In this document: piece by piece, positions 35,801 to 42,200 of the stretch | Layout: every line of letters starts with the position of its first letter | Numbering within the stretch: the first letter of the stretch is position 1 | From: Acanthaster planci | Taxonomy: Eukaryota; Echinodermata; Asteroidea; Valvatida; Acanthasteridae | Length of the DNA stretch: 64,000 nucleotides | Assembly: GCF_001949145.1 (NCBI RefSeq) | Contig: NW_019091547.1 | Coordinates: forward strand, 189,945-253,944 | Direction: 5' to 3' | Notes under the pieces: model-generated | What the model was told of the DNA's origin: nothing | The model's input: the letters and a program-made list of their open reading frames with translations, nothing else | Databases searched by the model: none | Made by a program: the position numbers and the translations under genes

Positions 35801-36255
35801 ACTGCATTTTAAACAGAAACAAAATGAAAATGGAGACAGAGTGGAAATTTGCACCCAGGCCCCCATGTTAGGTCTAAAGAACCGTTTGGTTAATCCAAGT
35901 TCATGATACACAGTCAATCTTTGATCCATGACACTTCACTGTTCATAAGTAAGCAGATGGTGTGTAAAAACAGCATTGAGATTTACCAATGTGGACATAC
36001 TAATTGAATTTTATTGGTATTTTGTTACAGGTATTCCGGTGTTTGCCTTCCAATTCGGTGACGTCCAGTGCCGTCCTCCAGGAGTTCAAGAAGGTCACCC
36101 CACTCTGCAAGACAGACCCCAAGGCTGCATTAAGGCTGCTGAAGGACATCCACGGCTACATCACCTGGATTCCACTGGACTTTCTGAAGGATGAGAACCT
36201 GCAGCCCAAGCTGACCTCCCAGGAGGGGATAGCCCCTACCAAACTCTGGACGTAA
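4845..36255 (+). CDS. PLD1: Phospholipase D (PLD1/2 family), complete coding region over 22 exons
   Basis: This enzyme hydrolyses phosphatidylcholine to phosphatidic acid and choline at cell membranes, downstream of PIP2, Arf, Rho and PKC in animals. The exons are 4845-5865, 8938-9088, 10567-10695, 12374-12470, 14020-14085, 16522-16580, 19004-19114, 19737-19889, 20727-20870, 22381-22546, 22920-23030, 24539-24739, 25056-25193, 27468-27726, 28499-28617, 29583-29693, 30727-30837, 31499-31584, 32692-32858, 33352-33637, 35014-35134 and 36031-36255. Their phases agree at every junction and sum to 4032 nt (1343 residues). Domain order is an acidic extension (1-340), PX (about 341-465), PH (about 508-650), HKD1 (H754, K756, D761), an acidic loop (about 804-930), HKD2 (H1164, K1166, D1171) and a C-terminal Trp-Thr. 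Mammalian PLD1 is about 1070 residues; the excess is the N-terminus. The ATG has A at -3 and G at +4, with an in-frame TAG upstream at 4812. Invertebrates usually have one PLD1/2 gene, so PLD1 versus PLD2 is not meaningful here. Confidence 0.95.
7782..8883 (-). mobile_element. Tc1/mariner transposon, degenerate, with long inverted repeats
   Basis: The element is 1102 bp and flanked by TA at 7780-7781 and 8884-8885. Its ends are inverted repeats of roughly 125 bp (about 7782-7909 against 8757-8883), beginning CAGTTGTGCTCAAAATTATT. The TA target site, the CAGTTG terminus and the transposase remains between the repeats identify the Tc1 group. Long inverted repeats of this kind resemble the IR/DR layout of Tc1-like elements. 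The transposase is broken by frameshifts, so the copy should be immobile unless helped in trans. Confidence 0.93.
7950..8760 (-). pseudogene. Tc1-like transposase remnant
   Basis: Fragments in several minus-strand frames follow the usual Tc1 transposase order. A DNA-binding part at about 8735-8535 reads [20 protein letters not shown] and [10 protein letters not shown]. The catalytic core signature near 8256-8220 reads [11 protein letters not shown], matching the family's QQDNDPKHTS with two changes next to the second catalytic Asp. The third catalytic region near 8140-8100 reads [15 protein letters not shown] and is followed by [20 protein letters not shown]. Frame changes and missing central sequence show it is not translatable as one protein. 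The full family length is about 340 residues, so roughly two thirds can be traced. Confidence 0.9.
8938..9088 (+). CDS. PLD1: PLD coding exon 2: start of PX domain
   Basis: The exon lies between acceptor TTTTGCAG and donor CCT|GTGAGT, entering in phase 1 and leaving in phase 2. It encodes residues about 341-390 ([20 protein letters not shown] and onward to SQFINPNL). These align with the segment before the PX core in animal PLD1, where the NLYTIEL-type junction follows. Confidence 0.92.
9598..9976. mobile_element. Foldback / MITE-like element
   Basis: Inverted ends of about 30 bp lie at 9598-9630 and 9946-9976, sharing the core AATCCTCCAAAATCCT. Further copies of the AATCCTCCAAA motif occur inside at about 9655-9680, 9718-9732 and 9920-9945, so much of the element can self-pair. 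No coding sequence is present and no clear target duplication could be read. It lies in PLD intron 2. Confidence 0.55.
10567..10695 (+). CDS. PLD1: PLD coding exon 3: PX domain core
   Basis: The exon lies between acceptor ATCCAG and donor GCGG|GTGAGTG, phase 2 to 2. It encodes [20 protein letters not shown] and continues with [20 protein letters not shown]. This is the conserved PX pattern of strand, W-x-I-x-R-R phosphoinositide-contact motif, and the I-P-x proline segment. PX domains bind phosphoinositides and help place PLD on endosomes. Confidence 0.94.
10740..10850 (+). repeat. SINE-like fragment with a widely shared 3' motif
   Basis: The stretch includes GTGTTCTTGGGCAAGGCACT at 10785-10804, a motif recurrent in SINE tails of many metazoans. 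A second copy in the opposite orientation is near 31290-31345. Neither copy has a complete head and tail, so both are remnants. Confidence 0.45.
12374..12470 (+). CDS. PLD1: PLD coding exon 4: end of PX, linker
   Basis: The acceptor is TCTTCAGAG. Using the second AG (12372-12373) is required to keep the phase (2 to 0). It encodes [20 protein letters not shown] and [12 protein letters not shown], matching the RRxTxR and LPR-rich linker after the PX core in PLD1. If the first AG (12370-12371) were used, the frame would shift and end in a stop at the donor, so the assignment is firm. Confidence 0.88.
12695..12757. repeat. C-rich low-complexity tract (G-rich on the minus strand)
   Basis: Multiple CCCC/CCCACCCC blocks run from 12695, ending in a run of C at 12747-12755. 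The minus strand therefore holds many closely spaced runs of three or more G, the pattern that can form G-quadruplexes. It lies in PLD intron 4, on the template strand for PLD transcription. Confidence 0.7.
14020..14085 (+). CDS. PLD1: PLD coding exon 5: PX C-terminal helix
   Basis: A 22-codon exon in phase 0 to 0 between TTTGTCAG and ACG|GTGAGC. It encodes [20 protein letters not shown] followed by QT. This is the conserved LExYLxxLLxxPxYRN helix found in animal PLD just before the PH domain. Confidence 0.93.
14268..14339 (-). repeat. tRNA-like sequence (SINE head or tRNA pseudogene)
   Basis: On the minus strand, 72 bases form a near tRNA fold. There is an acceptor stem with six of seven pairs (GGCTGGA with TCAAGCC), an A-box-like TAGCTCAGACG, and a perfect T-arm GTGGG-TTCAAAT-CCCAC with B-box GGTTCAAATCC. 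The anticodon arm is irregular and no anticodon can be assigned. There is no terminator-like T run directly after it. It is best read as a tRNA-derived repeat in PLD intron 5. Confidence 0.55.
15200..16045. repeat. Decayed satellite-like array, about five units of 155-172 bp
   Basis: Related blocks recur in direct orientation, starting near 15208, 15360, 15550, 15722 and 15895. The first two share TACACGCAAGGTTTCA. The last three share a TGATGACATCATGATGA-type near-palindrome, then a GGTGTAA[GC]TTT stretch and a GGGAAAA/AAAGATT tail. Divergence between units is considerable. No coding sequence is evident. It is in PLD intron 5. Confidence 0.7.
16046..16142. repeat. Two 50-bp tandem copies with a 22-bp perfect palindrome
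   Basis: Units at about 16046-16095 and 16096-16142 repeat with a 50-base period (CAGAACAAAAAG at 16051 and 16101). Each includes a perfect 22-base palindrome centred on AAATTT, at 16069-16090 and 16119-16140, with arms TTTTTCGCAAA. The two copies differ at only a few positions, much less than the adjoining satellite units. Confidence 0.85.
16228..16291 (+). repeat. Truncated tRNA-like sequence
   Basis: An A-box-like TGGTCAAGTGG and a B-box-like GTTCGAGTCCC lie too close together for a full anticodon arm. The ends (CAAGCTCA and TGAGCTTG) are complementary. This looks like a tRNA-derived repeat with the anticodon arm lost. Confidence 0.4.
16522..16580 (+). CDS. PLD1: PLD coding exon 6: PX-PH linker
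   Basis: A 59-base exon in phase 0 to 2 between TTTTGGCAG and AA|GTAAGT. It encodes [20 protein letters not shown], equivalent to the [20 protein letters not shown] segment preceding the PH domain in mammalian PLD1. Confidence 0.94.
17217..17806 (+). mobile_element. piggyBac-like MITE, copy A
   Basis: A 590-bp segment with terminal inverted repeats CCACTTCCTGCYGGGG, flanked by TTAG (17213-17216) on the left and TTAA (17807-17810) on the right. TTAA targets and CC-starting termini are the signature of the piggyBac superfamily. The interior matches copy B (23173-23744) in opposite orientation, for instance GCCAGGCCTGCAG and GAGCCCAGATT near 17403-17440. No transposase is encoded, so it is non-autonomous. 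It lies in PLD intron 6. Confidence 0.82.
17851..18531. mobile_element. TA-flanked MITE, pogo/Tigger-like
   Basis: A 681-bp segment flanked by TA at 17849-17850 and 18532-18533, with inverted ends CARTGGAACGCYGCTATAMC of about 24 bp. Extra copies of the CTATACCGAAC motif occur near both ends (17870-17893 and 18460-18490), giving sub-terminal repeats. The TA target and the ends suggest a Tc1/mariner-superfamily (pogo) MITE. No transposase is evident. It begins 45 bases after MITE copy A. Confidence 0.8.
19004..19114 (+). CDS. PLD1: PLD coding exon 7: PH domain start with cysteine cluster
   Basis: The exon runs from acceptor TCAACAG to donor AG|GTAGAG, phase 2 to 2. It encodes [20 protein letters not shown] then [17 protein letters not shown]. 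The KRSGGHR motif is diagnostic for animal PLD PH domains. C526-C527 align with the di-cysteine that is palmitoylated in mammalian PLD1; here C529, C532 and a further Cys follow closely, giving more candidate sites than usual. Confidence 0.93.
19737..19889 (+). CDS. PLD1: PLD coding exon 8: PH domain middle
   Basis: Phase 2 to 2, from CTTCAG to AG|GTAGAT. It encodes [20 protein letters not shown] then [20 protein letters not shown]. This corresponds to the KRWLIVKDSFLLYMKPDSG strand pair in PLD1, placing the PH core here. Confidence 0.93.
20056..20388. mobile_element. MITE-like element with about 30-bp inverted ends
   Basis: The left end (20058-20092) contains CAGTGCATGGTGGGACAGAG. The right end (20350-20388) contains its inverse, CTGTCCCACCACGCACTG, followed by AACACAGTGCTATG. 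The intervening 260 bp has no recognisable coding sequence. Target duplication is unclear. It occupies part of PLD intron 8. Confidence 0.6.
20727..20870 (+). CDS. PLD1: PLD coding exon 9: PH domain C-terminal helix and linker
   Basis: Phase 2 to 2, from TTTTACAG to TG|GTGCGT. It encodes [20 protein letters not shown] and ends with [14 protein letters not shown]. The LxxKCxSxxxARxW pattern is the PH C-terminal helix of PLD, and the final residues lead into the catalytic region (mammals have NALAKWYVNAKGYF here). Confidence 0.94.
20871..22380 (+). other. PLD intron 9
   Basis: A 1.5 kb intron. A tRNA B-box-like GGTTCGAGTCC is visible on the minus strand near 21040-21052, probably from a SINE remnant. 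I see nothing else. Confidence 0.6.
22381..22546 (+). CDS. PLD1: PLD coding exon 10: start of catalytic domain
   Basis: Phase 2 to 0, from CTCTGAAG to GCT|GTAAGT. It encodes [40 protein letters not shown] and [15 protein letters not shown]. The ITDWWLxPEIxLKRP block is among the most conserved in PLD1/2 and precedes the first HKD motif. Confidence 0.96.
22920..23030 (+). CDS. PLD1: PLD coding exon 11: catalytic domain
   Basis: Phase 0 to 0, from GGTAATAG to AAG|GTACGT. It encodes [37 protein letters not shown], matching [20 protein letters not shown] in mammalian PLD1. Confidence 0.95.
23173..23744 (-). mobile_element. piggyBac-like MITE, copy B
   Basis: A 572-bp segment flanked by TTAA on both sides (23169-23172 and 23745-23748), with inverted ends CCACTTSCTRCC. 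Its interior is the inverse of copy A at 17217-17806: GGGCTCTTTTTCTAAGGCTC and GCAGGCCTGGCTG at about 23530-23562 match the inverse of copy A near 17403-17435. No coding capacity is present. It lies in PLD intron 11. Confidence 0.85.
24539..24739 (+). CDS. PLD1: PLD coding exon 12: first HKD catalytic motif
   Basis: Phase 0 to 0, from ATGGCCAG to CAG|GTGAGT. It encodes [20 protein letters not shown] followed by [20 protein letters not shown]. HxKxxxxD is intact as H754, K756 and D761, with the downstream GG and GR-W-D motifs. In PLD the histidine of one HKD forms the phosphatidyl intermediate and the other acts as general acid, so an intact motif supports activity. Confidence 0.97.
25056..25193 (+). 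CDS. PLD1: PLD coding exon 13: acidic catalytic loop, donor uncertain
   Basis: The acceptor is CATTTTCAG. It encodes [20 protein letters not shown] then [20 protein letters not shown]. The next exon needs phase 0, which selects AAG|GTTGAAG at 25194 as donor. An earlier phase-0 AAG|GTTCAT at about 25113 is also possible, and an additional exon could lie in the 2.3 kb intron that follows. The region corresponds to the variable loop that separates the two halves of the PLD1 catalytic domain. Confidence 0.75.
25194..27467 (+). other. PLD intron 13
   Basis: A 2.3 kb intron. A small foldback with telomere-like TTAGGG words is at about 26465-26540 (TAACCCTAACC against GGTTAGGGTTA). No transposase or convincing extra exon was seen, although a loop exon cannot be excluded. 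Confidence 0.55.
27468..27726 (+). CDS. PLD1: PLD coding exon 14: loop end and re-entry to the catalytic fold
   Basis: Phase 0 to 1, from CTATCAG to CAAG|GTTGGT. It begins with the proline-rich [20 protein letters not shown] and returns to conserved sequence with [20 protein letters not shown], equivalent to RFWHGKDYCNFVFKDWVQL in mammals. GC content is much higher than in neighbouring introns. The S/T-P sites in the loop could be phosphorylated, which is inference. Confidence 0.92.
28499..28617 (+). CDS. PLD1: PLD coding exon 15
   Basis: Phase 1 to 0, from TGCACCCAG to AAG|GTATAT. It encodes [20 protein letters not shown] then [20 protein letters not shown]. The TPRMPWHDI and [12 protein letters not shown] blocks are near invariant in animal PLD and flank the substrate channel. 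Confidence 0.97.
29583..29693 (+). CDS. PLD1: PLD coding exon 16
   Basis: Phase 0 to 0, from ACTTCCAG to CAG|GTACCC. It encodes [20 protein letters not shown] then [17 protein letters not shown]. The YPxLLPKS motif is conserved. The basic and acidic segment after it is variable in the family. Confidence 0.93.
30160..30450 (+). repeat. Dispersed repeat of the GGAAAAGTCATGGAA type
   Basis: The stretch repeats GGAAAAGTC(A/T)(T/C)GGAA-like words (near 30185, 30222 and 30404) and ends GGTGCAGGGACCGTGTTC. Inverse-orientation relatives occur at 50231-50553 and 52211-52310. It lies in PLD intron 16 and has no coding sequence. Confidence 0.5.
30727..30837 (+). CDS. PLD1: PLD coding exon 17
   Basis: Phase 0 to 0, from TCTTACAG to GAG|GTAAGT. 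It encodes [20 protein letters not shown] then [17 protein letters not shown]. The LLRSAxxWSxGxKxxExSI block and HYIYIENQFF junction are diagnostic of PLD1/2. Confidence 0.97.
31230..31380 (-). repeat. SINE-like remnant in PLD intron 17
   Basis: On the minus strand it reads GGGTTCAAATC (B-box-like, about 31333-31343), then GTGTCCTCAGGCAAGACACT at 31296-31315, the same tail motif as at 10785-10804. A tRNA-type head next to this tail suggests a degraded SINE. Confidence 0.45.
31499..31584 (+). CDS. PLD1: PLD coding exon 18
   Basis: Phase 0 to 2, from GGTTCTAG to CGA|GTGAGT. It encodes [20 protein letters not shown] then YQRILRAYE. The NQFFI start joins the IYIE of the previous exon, giving the invariant IYIENQFFI. 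Confidence 0.96.
31585..32691 (+). other. PLD intron 18
   Basis: A 1.1 kb intron. It includes a TTAACCCCTTCACGGCGG word at 31677-31694 that resembles a piggyBac-type end, but no matching inverse end was found, and a CAATTCAGTTCAATTCC stretch near 31924. No coding sequence was seen. Confidence 0.5.
32692..32858 (+). CDS. PLD1: PLD coding exon 19
   Basis: Phase 2 to 1, from TGCACACAG to GGAG|GTAGGT. It encodes [20 protein letters not shown] then [20 protein letters not shown]. The LPLLPxFxGD and GGG-x-A-x-x-AI motifs match PLD1. Confidence 0.96.
33352..33637 (+). CDS. PLD1: PLD coding exon 20: second HKD catalytic motif
   Basis: Phase 1 to 2, from TTTTTCCAG to CAA|GTGAGT. It encodes the [20 protein letters not shown] stretch, then [20 protein letters not shown] and [20 protein letters not shown]. 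HxKxxxxD is intact as H1164, K1166 and D1171, with GSANINDRS and GKRDSE fully conserved. This is the longest fully conserved exon and makes the gene identity certain. Confidence 0.98.
34830..34911. repeat. 82-bp hairpin
   Basis: Arms at 34830-34854 and 34887-34911 pair at 22 of 25 positions (core CCAGGTCCCT with AGGGACCTGG) around a 32-base loop. It sits in PLD intron 20. It could be a solo foldback element or an RNA hairpin in the pre-mRNA. Confidence 0.75.
35014..35134 (+). CDS. PLD1: PLD coding exon 21
   Basis: Phase 2 to 0, from CTTTCCAG to CTG|GTGAGG. It encodes [20 protein letters not shown] then [20 protein letters not shown]. The DPVSDxFYK motif matches the DPVSDKFFKEVW segment of PLD1. 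Confidence 0.95.
36031..36255 (+). CDS. PLD1: PLD coding exon 22: C-terminus and stop
   Basis: Phase 0, from TTGTTACAG to the stop TAA at 36253-36255. It encodes [20 protein letters not shown] at the start and IAPTKLWT at the end. VFRCLPxN and the terminal Trp-Thr are conserved; in mammalian PLD1 the C-terminal residues are needed for activity. The stop codon lies inside a perfect donor GAC|GTAAGTC, so use of that donor would remove the normal end. Confidence 0.96.
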   Translation, partial: VFRCLPSNSVTSSAVLQEFKKVTPLCKTDPKAALRLLKDIHGYITWIPLDFLKDENLQPKLTSQEGIAPTKLWT

Positions 36256-39200
36256 GTCATGGCGTATCCAGCATGGGACGGAAAGTTGTACCTTCCCTCC
36301 CCCCTTTTTTAACTAACCGAAAGTGGCAGAACTTTAGAAATGGTACCGCAGTCTTCCTTTGGAAGGATTACAGACTTTTTTTAACGGTTAAAAACATTTA
36401 ATCATTTCAGGAAATTGTCCCCATTTTACCTGGATACACCATTCTGCACAAGTCTGTTTCATCAGCCTATTTCTCACTGATGTTTTACTTTATGCGGGGA
36501 TATAACCCCCCCCACTAATTCGTGACTGGTACTAGCACCATAATTTATCAAATACAGAGTCATCTCTTGTTGATCAATGACTAGAATACTCTCAAACGGT
36601 CAATTTTGCTAGCATTTTATGCAGTTGCACCATTTGTTATATCTTTCTGCATGTGCTCAAAGTAATGTACGAAGCATGATACACCTATTAACTTCAAGTG
36701 TACTTACAGTTGGCAAGTGAACATGTCAAGGACCTTCCTGTGGTGCTGTTACGCTTAACCTAAGTTTGTGTGAAAATCTGAACAGTGGAAGTTCCACTAT
36801 TTTAGGGTTATGAAGTTACCTTCTTCAGCCTGGTTTTGGGATGTCACAATTAGAAGTCAGTAAGTCAAATTATGATGTGCCAAGATTCTGTTGCTGCATA
36901 CATTGACAAAGAACACAAGGAAAATTGTCCATGAGGAAGTAATACTACGTGAGATCGTGTTAAAAATCTTCACATTGAAAAAGGTTGAAATTTCAAGACA
37001 ATTTTCAGTGTTATTAGCATGTAATTGCTGCTGTTCAGAACATTGCATTGACATTTCAAATTTTTTCTTGGTAGTTTAGCTGTTCAAAAGATCTGCATGG
37101 GGTGTTGTACATATACTTGAAAATGCCTAATTGTTGCATTATTAAGTTTATTGGTTTGAATTTTGCAACAAAATTTTGTATCATTCAGTGCCTTAAACGT
37201 TTGGCTTTCAAAAAGCAAACTTTGTGTAAAATTGTGGAGTTGAAAAGTAAGAATGGAAGATGTTTCACATAATTCAGACATTTTAATGTTGTTTGGCAGG
37301 GCAGCTCACTTCAATTTGGGACAGGTTATCAAAATGTTTGAACAACTCGGTCAGATTTTGCATTGAACAAATAATCACCTGTGACCAAAAGTGAATGTAT
37401 TTAAAAGTTCTGCATGTTTCAACACCCTACCATTTCTAGATGTTGGGTTTATGAAGATCGCCTTGTGCTGGGTAGAAGGGCATTTGTTACAACTCAATGC
37501 AACAGATGAAATGTTCTTCACAGATGGACGTTACAGTACTTTTTTTCCCCTGGAATTTACTATTTGCACAATAACAGGAACTTCCAGTAGAAGATACCGT
37601 AAACGCATTGTACATTTTACTTTTGAAAATGCATGCTACATGGTATATTTTTTATTGTAATGCAATCACAAATTTGTATGATAATGTTTTGACTTCAATG
37701 CAGAAACTGTATATTGGATCAATTAGCTTGTTTAAATTTCGATTGAATTGTTGATATGTATGTACTGTAGGATGTTTGGTTGCTTGGAACAATTCTCAAG
37801 GTGCTGTCAATCTAATTTTGGCATTGGCCCAATTGTACGAGACAATGTCAGCCAGCAATACTCAGTTGAAATTACTTCTGAAAGTTGACAGGTAAGCAAA
37901 GTACATGTACATACATGAAGCTTCTTACAAAACACTTCTATACCTGGTGAAGAGGCCATTATTGCATTGAATACCACTCTGACCGAACAGGGTGTCAAAA
38001 TGCACCATGCACTTTGAGGTTGAAGCAAGTGTAGGGTCACCGCAATAATGGCATGATGATGCTGCAATTCCATATGAAAACACCACCAACTCAACCCACC
38101 ATGTAACGGTACTACCGCTTAACTCAAGTTCGTCAGGTCTTTTTTACCTCAACAGGGTTACATTGACGTTTATACCAGTAACCTTTTAACAGTTTTAGTG
38201 AAGATTTCTCGCTGATGCATTTGTCTGCTAACAAAATTGAAAAAATGTCTAATTTTTAGCAAATAATGTTAAGAAGTACTTCCTTGTTTCACAGCATGTG
38301 CACGTTATGTATACTTTTACAGTTTTATCATTTTTTGGACCAAATTTCTCCAGAAAACTTGGCAAGGTTGCCACTGTAACTTCACATTTTACATTTTATT
38401 ATTTGAATGGATCTTAAAGCAATTATAAAAGATTTTCTACTGAGACAGAAGTTATCACTGACCACTTTGACACTGATTGAGTTGTATCTCTCCCTTTAAG
38501 TTCTCACACAAAGTTTCTGTACAAAAACAAACCTGTACACTTTTTAAATGTAATTTGTAGGTAAAAAGACAGCCTAAGTCAACTACAAAGATTAGAAAAG
38601 TGACTATCCAAGACTTCGGCAACAAGAGTCACGACAAAAACTGCTGAGAAACAAAACTATTAAAGCGTTATTCTCCATACCCAAACATTTTCTGGTGTAA
38701 ACAGTAACGAACTGAAACGTGTTATTTTTACCCATGTCAGAACGGGGCTGTCTAAAAAGAGTATTTTAGACATCCTGCTTACGCATCACAAGGATCACTC
38801 ATGACACCGAAAAGATCAAGGTAAAAATACAGTATTTAAAGATTTCATTTGCAAGATGTACCTTGCAAACTGCAACAAGGCGATGAATGTGCCTGTGTGA
38901 TGGTACATGTAAAAAGCAAAATTAGAAACAGCTGCTCAGAGGATGCAGCATGCCAGTACATGTACAATGTGGTAAGGCATGGCATTAGGCATAATTGCCA
39001 GTGACCTAAAGTAAATGCACAGTAGGATACTGCAGTGCGATCTTTGGGGCTAATGGAGAAGTGCCATGATGCAAGAGTTAAGGGCAAGTTGGGCAGGGAA
39101 GGAAGGGTTGGTGAAGGGGCACCAAGGGCGGAAGGATGCGCTCTAGCTAGCTTCTGGGGTAGAAATGCGGGGCAAGATGGGTGGAAATAGGTGCAGACAG

Positions 39201-42200
39201 GGTATGAGATTAAAAGGATGTGAGGATTTAGGATGGGATGTTCGGGTTGGCTGGGTGAAGTGATTAATGTCACTAGGGTTGCAAGGTGAAAAGGTGAGGC
39301 TAAAAAGAACTGAAACAAACGAGAACTACATTTCCTGTATACAGAACCTTGCTCTAACATTCCTGACACACTACTGTAGCTGTGTAGCATGATTGCGTTA
39401 TTGAGATACATAGCTAACAAAAATACAAGTAAAATTACTAAAACATTATTGAGAGGATAGTTACAAATTGGTCACAAGTCACCGAGAAACAAATTACATT
39501 TTACCCCTTGAAGTTTTTCTCTAGCAGTACATACTGGTAAACCCAATGTTGTGGTAACTATTCCATACTGATCTTCATGAATATCTGCAAGTAAACAGTC
39601 TATCTTTTTCTCACGACAAAATATGATCTTCTCGAGGAATAGACAACTCCCGAATAAATTAGGTGTGGAAAAAGAACAAACTTGTTCACTAACATTCTGC
39701 AAGTGGATGCCTGTCTTGCAGAATTCGTAATAAATAACCTGACAGTCACTGACTCTTCAATTACAAAATACGTTGTGATTTTCTGTACACAATACCCTTA
39801 ACCTGGAGGAAGAAAAAAAGGGCAAGCTTTTAAGTCCAGTCTACTGTGAGCAGTTTTTTTTTAAGGTAAGACACCTTTGTGTTTCCTGACTACAGCTTTG
39901 ATTTTGCACTTCAAATGTAATTTACTGAACATTCCATTTTTATCAGTAATATTTTTCTCTTTTATAAATACTACGAATGAATGGCAACAACTGTACTCTT
40001 TCTGCATATACATAACAAATGACTCTGCAAATAAAGGTAATGTACAATTTACAAATGAATTTCATAATTTACGCATACAGGCATCCAAATAAATTCAGCA
40101 TTGACCGTTTCAACTTGGTAAAGGACAAAGAGCGTCCATACATTGGTCTGCTGGCCTTCTACAGAAAGAGAAACTCAATCCACTCACCACAGAGGACAGG
40201 AATCCACACATCAAGATCCCCATCCGTCACTCTTTATGATGCTACACACATTATCACATAAAGCAGCATTTATTTACATATATACAGCAGGTATGAACAA
40301 AACGGGACAAAATAAACCGTTTTGAGAAGATTCTGTACATGAGCTGAGGTCATGGTGCCTTCATAGTAGTGGTGGGTTACCAATCAATGTGTTACTTGTT
40401 TTGTATTGCTTGCAAGTGGTCTTCTGCTAGATTTTACTGGGCACATAAAACGGCACAGCAAATTTCTTCGTTGCAGCTTGTTAGTGATGTGAAAGCCAAC
40501 AGAGACATGTACAATCTAGTCCGAGTACTGACTGCCTCGGAAAATCACATTTTAGCTGGTACCCGGGTATTAATCCTGGGCTGTCAGGGAAAAACAATCT
40601 CTGTACTCCAGGTATATGGACAGTACACAGTAAATATCTGTACACTAGACTGGTCCAAGAAATTAGAACTACATGTAGGTCAACAGTAGTGTGGATAAAA
40701 ATGAAGGGAAAGGCAAAATCCTTGACACCCTCAGGACCAAGGGAAAAACCCATAACACTTCTAGTTGGCACTGCACTGACACTTAGTAATTTTGATAATA
40801 CATTTGTAGCATGCTTCCCTTCCAGGGGGAAGATGCCCCATCTAAATGATTTTTCAAAAATCAAACACCTGTGTTGGTGGCCAAAAGAAAGCTTGTTCAA
40901 CCTGCCCAACTCTCCCAGTCTCCCTGTGAATACAAATATACTAGACACATTGTGCACATGTACAAAACAACATTCAAATCATACTTGCTAAAAGACCCCC
41001 AACATTTTGCTTCCAACTTCCTCATTTTCTACAATTTACAGAGAAGATTAAGCTGCATATACAGGTACAAAAAGTGTGACAATATGATGATCCATTCCTG
41101 TCAGCACTCACTTCATACAAACAACAGCTTCACTGAAACACAAACCTGACAAAACTCCTTTTCTTCCAGATAAAACCCTCGTTACACAGGTCAAAAGAGT
41201 TCTGGGTATTCTTAAAAACTACACACTTGTTCCATGTAATAAATTTTCAACATTTTTGTCCTGACAACTGCTGATCAACCCTATTTGTATGTACAAATTG
41301 ACCCTACTAATACATGTATGTCTCGAAAATGATTATCAAAACAAGTTAAATTAAATGTCCTATCTTAATTCTGAACATCTTGTCTTTGTACAAATATAAA
41401 AAACATCATCAGTTTTACAGACAAGAAAAACTGTGCCTCCTTTCTTAAGAAATTTACTAAAAAGTGTAATAGAAAAAGGATTTTTTAATAAGTCAAAGCA
41501 AAGTCTACGAGGACAGTGCATAGATGTAATGGCTGTGTTTTCCTACATTCATCTAGTGCCCGTTCAAAACAACAGCTGGAGGTTTTTTCAGTGACTTTGA
41601 AGGAAACTTAAACAGGTTTTTTTTGTTTCGGTTTTTTGTTATTTTTTATTCAGGTATTAGCTGAAATGAGACAAAGTACACAAAGACAAGCCTGCAAAAT
41701 GTACGCGTCATACGTGTATGCTGCTGGTTCTTACAAAGTGAGGAATAAAGACACTCTCTTTGCTTTGCATATTAATGCCCAAGTGCGTCATCTTGATTTG
41801 CTTGCACAAACTGCCAGTAAAATTTTACATGATCACAACTTCAAACCTACAAGGGCTACTGATTTTGATTCCTACTGAGAGAGCTGCCTTTTTTTGTAAA
41901 TACTTGTAAATACTGCACAAATGTGACAAAAAATGAGAGAGCCAGCAAACGTGTATGTATTCTCACCATGTAGCTGGAAACAACCGTATTCATTTAGATA
42001 GAGCAAACCACAATGTTACTTTGGTATTATGCATAGAAACATATGGAATATGTGGACTGAACAAATTAGTGAAAAAAAAAAACAATTATTATTGTCTAAT
42101 TATTCCATAGATTTCTCCAATGGAAAATTATACAGTTTGGGAGTGACTGATTACCGTTCATTAGCTTGCCAAATGGCTGACATTTTGGTTATATAAACGC

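Noticed and set aside
38845-39420. Minus-strand 191-codon frame
   Set aside because: Long, but rich in Leu, Pro, Ser and His from a purine-biased plus strand; no recognisable motif and no supporting start or splice signals.
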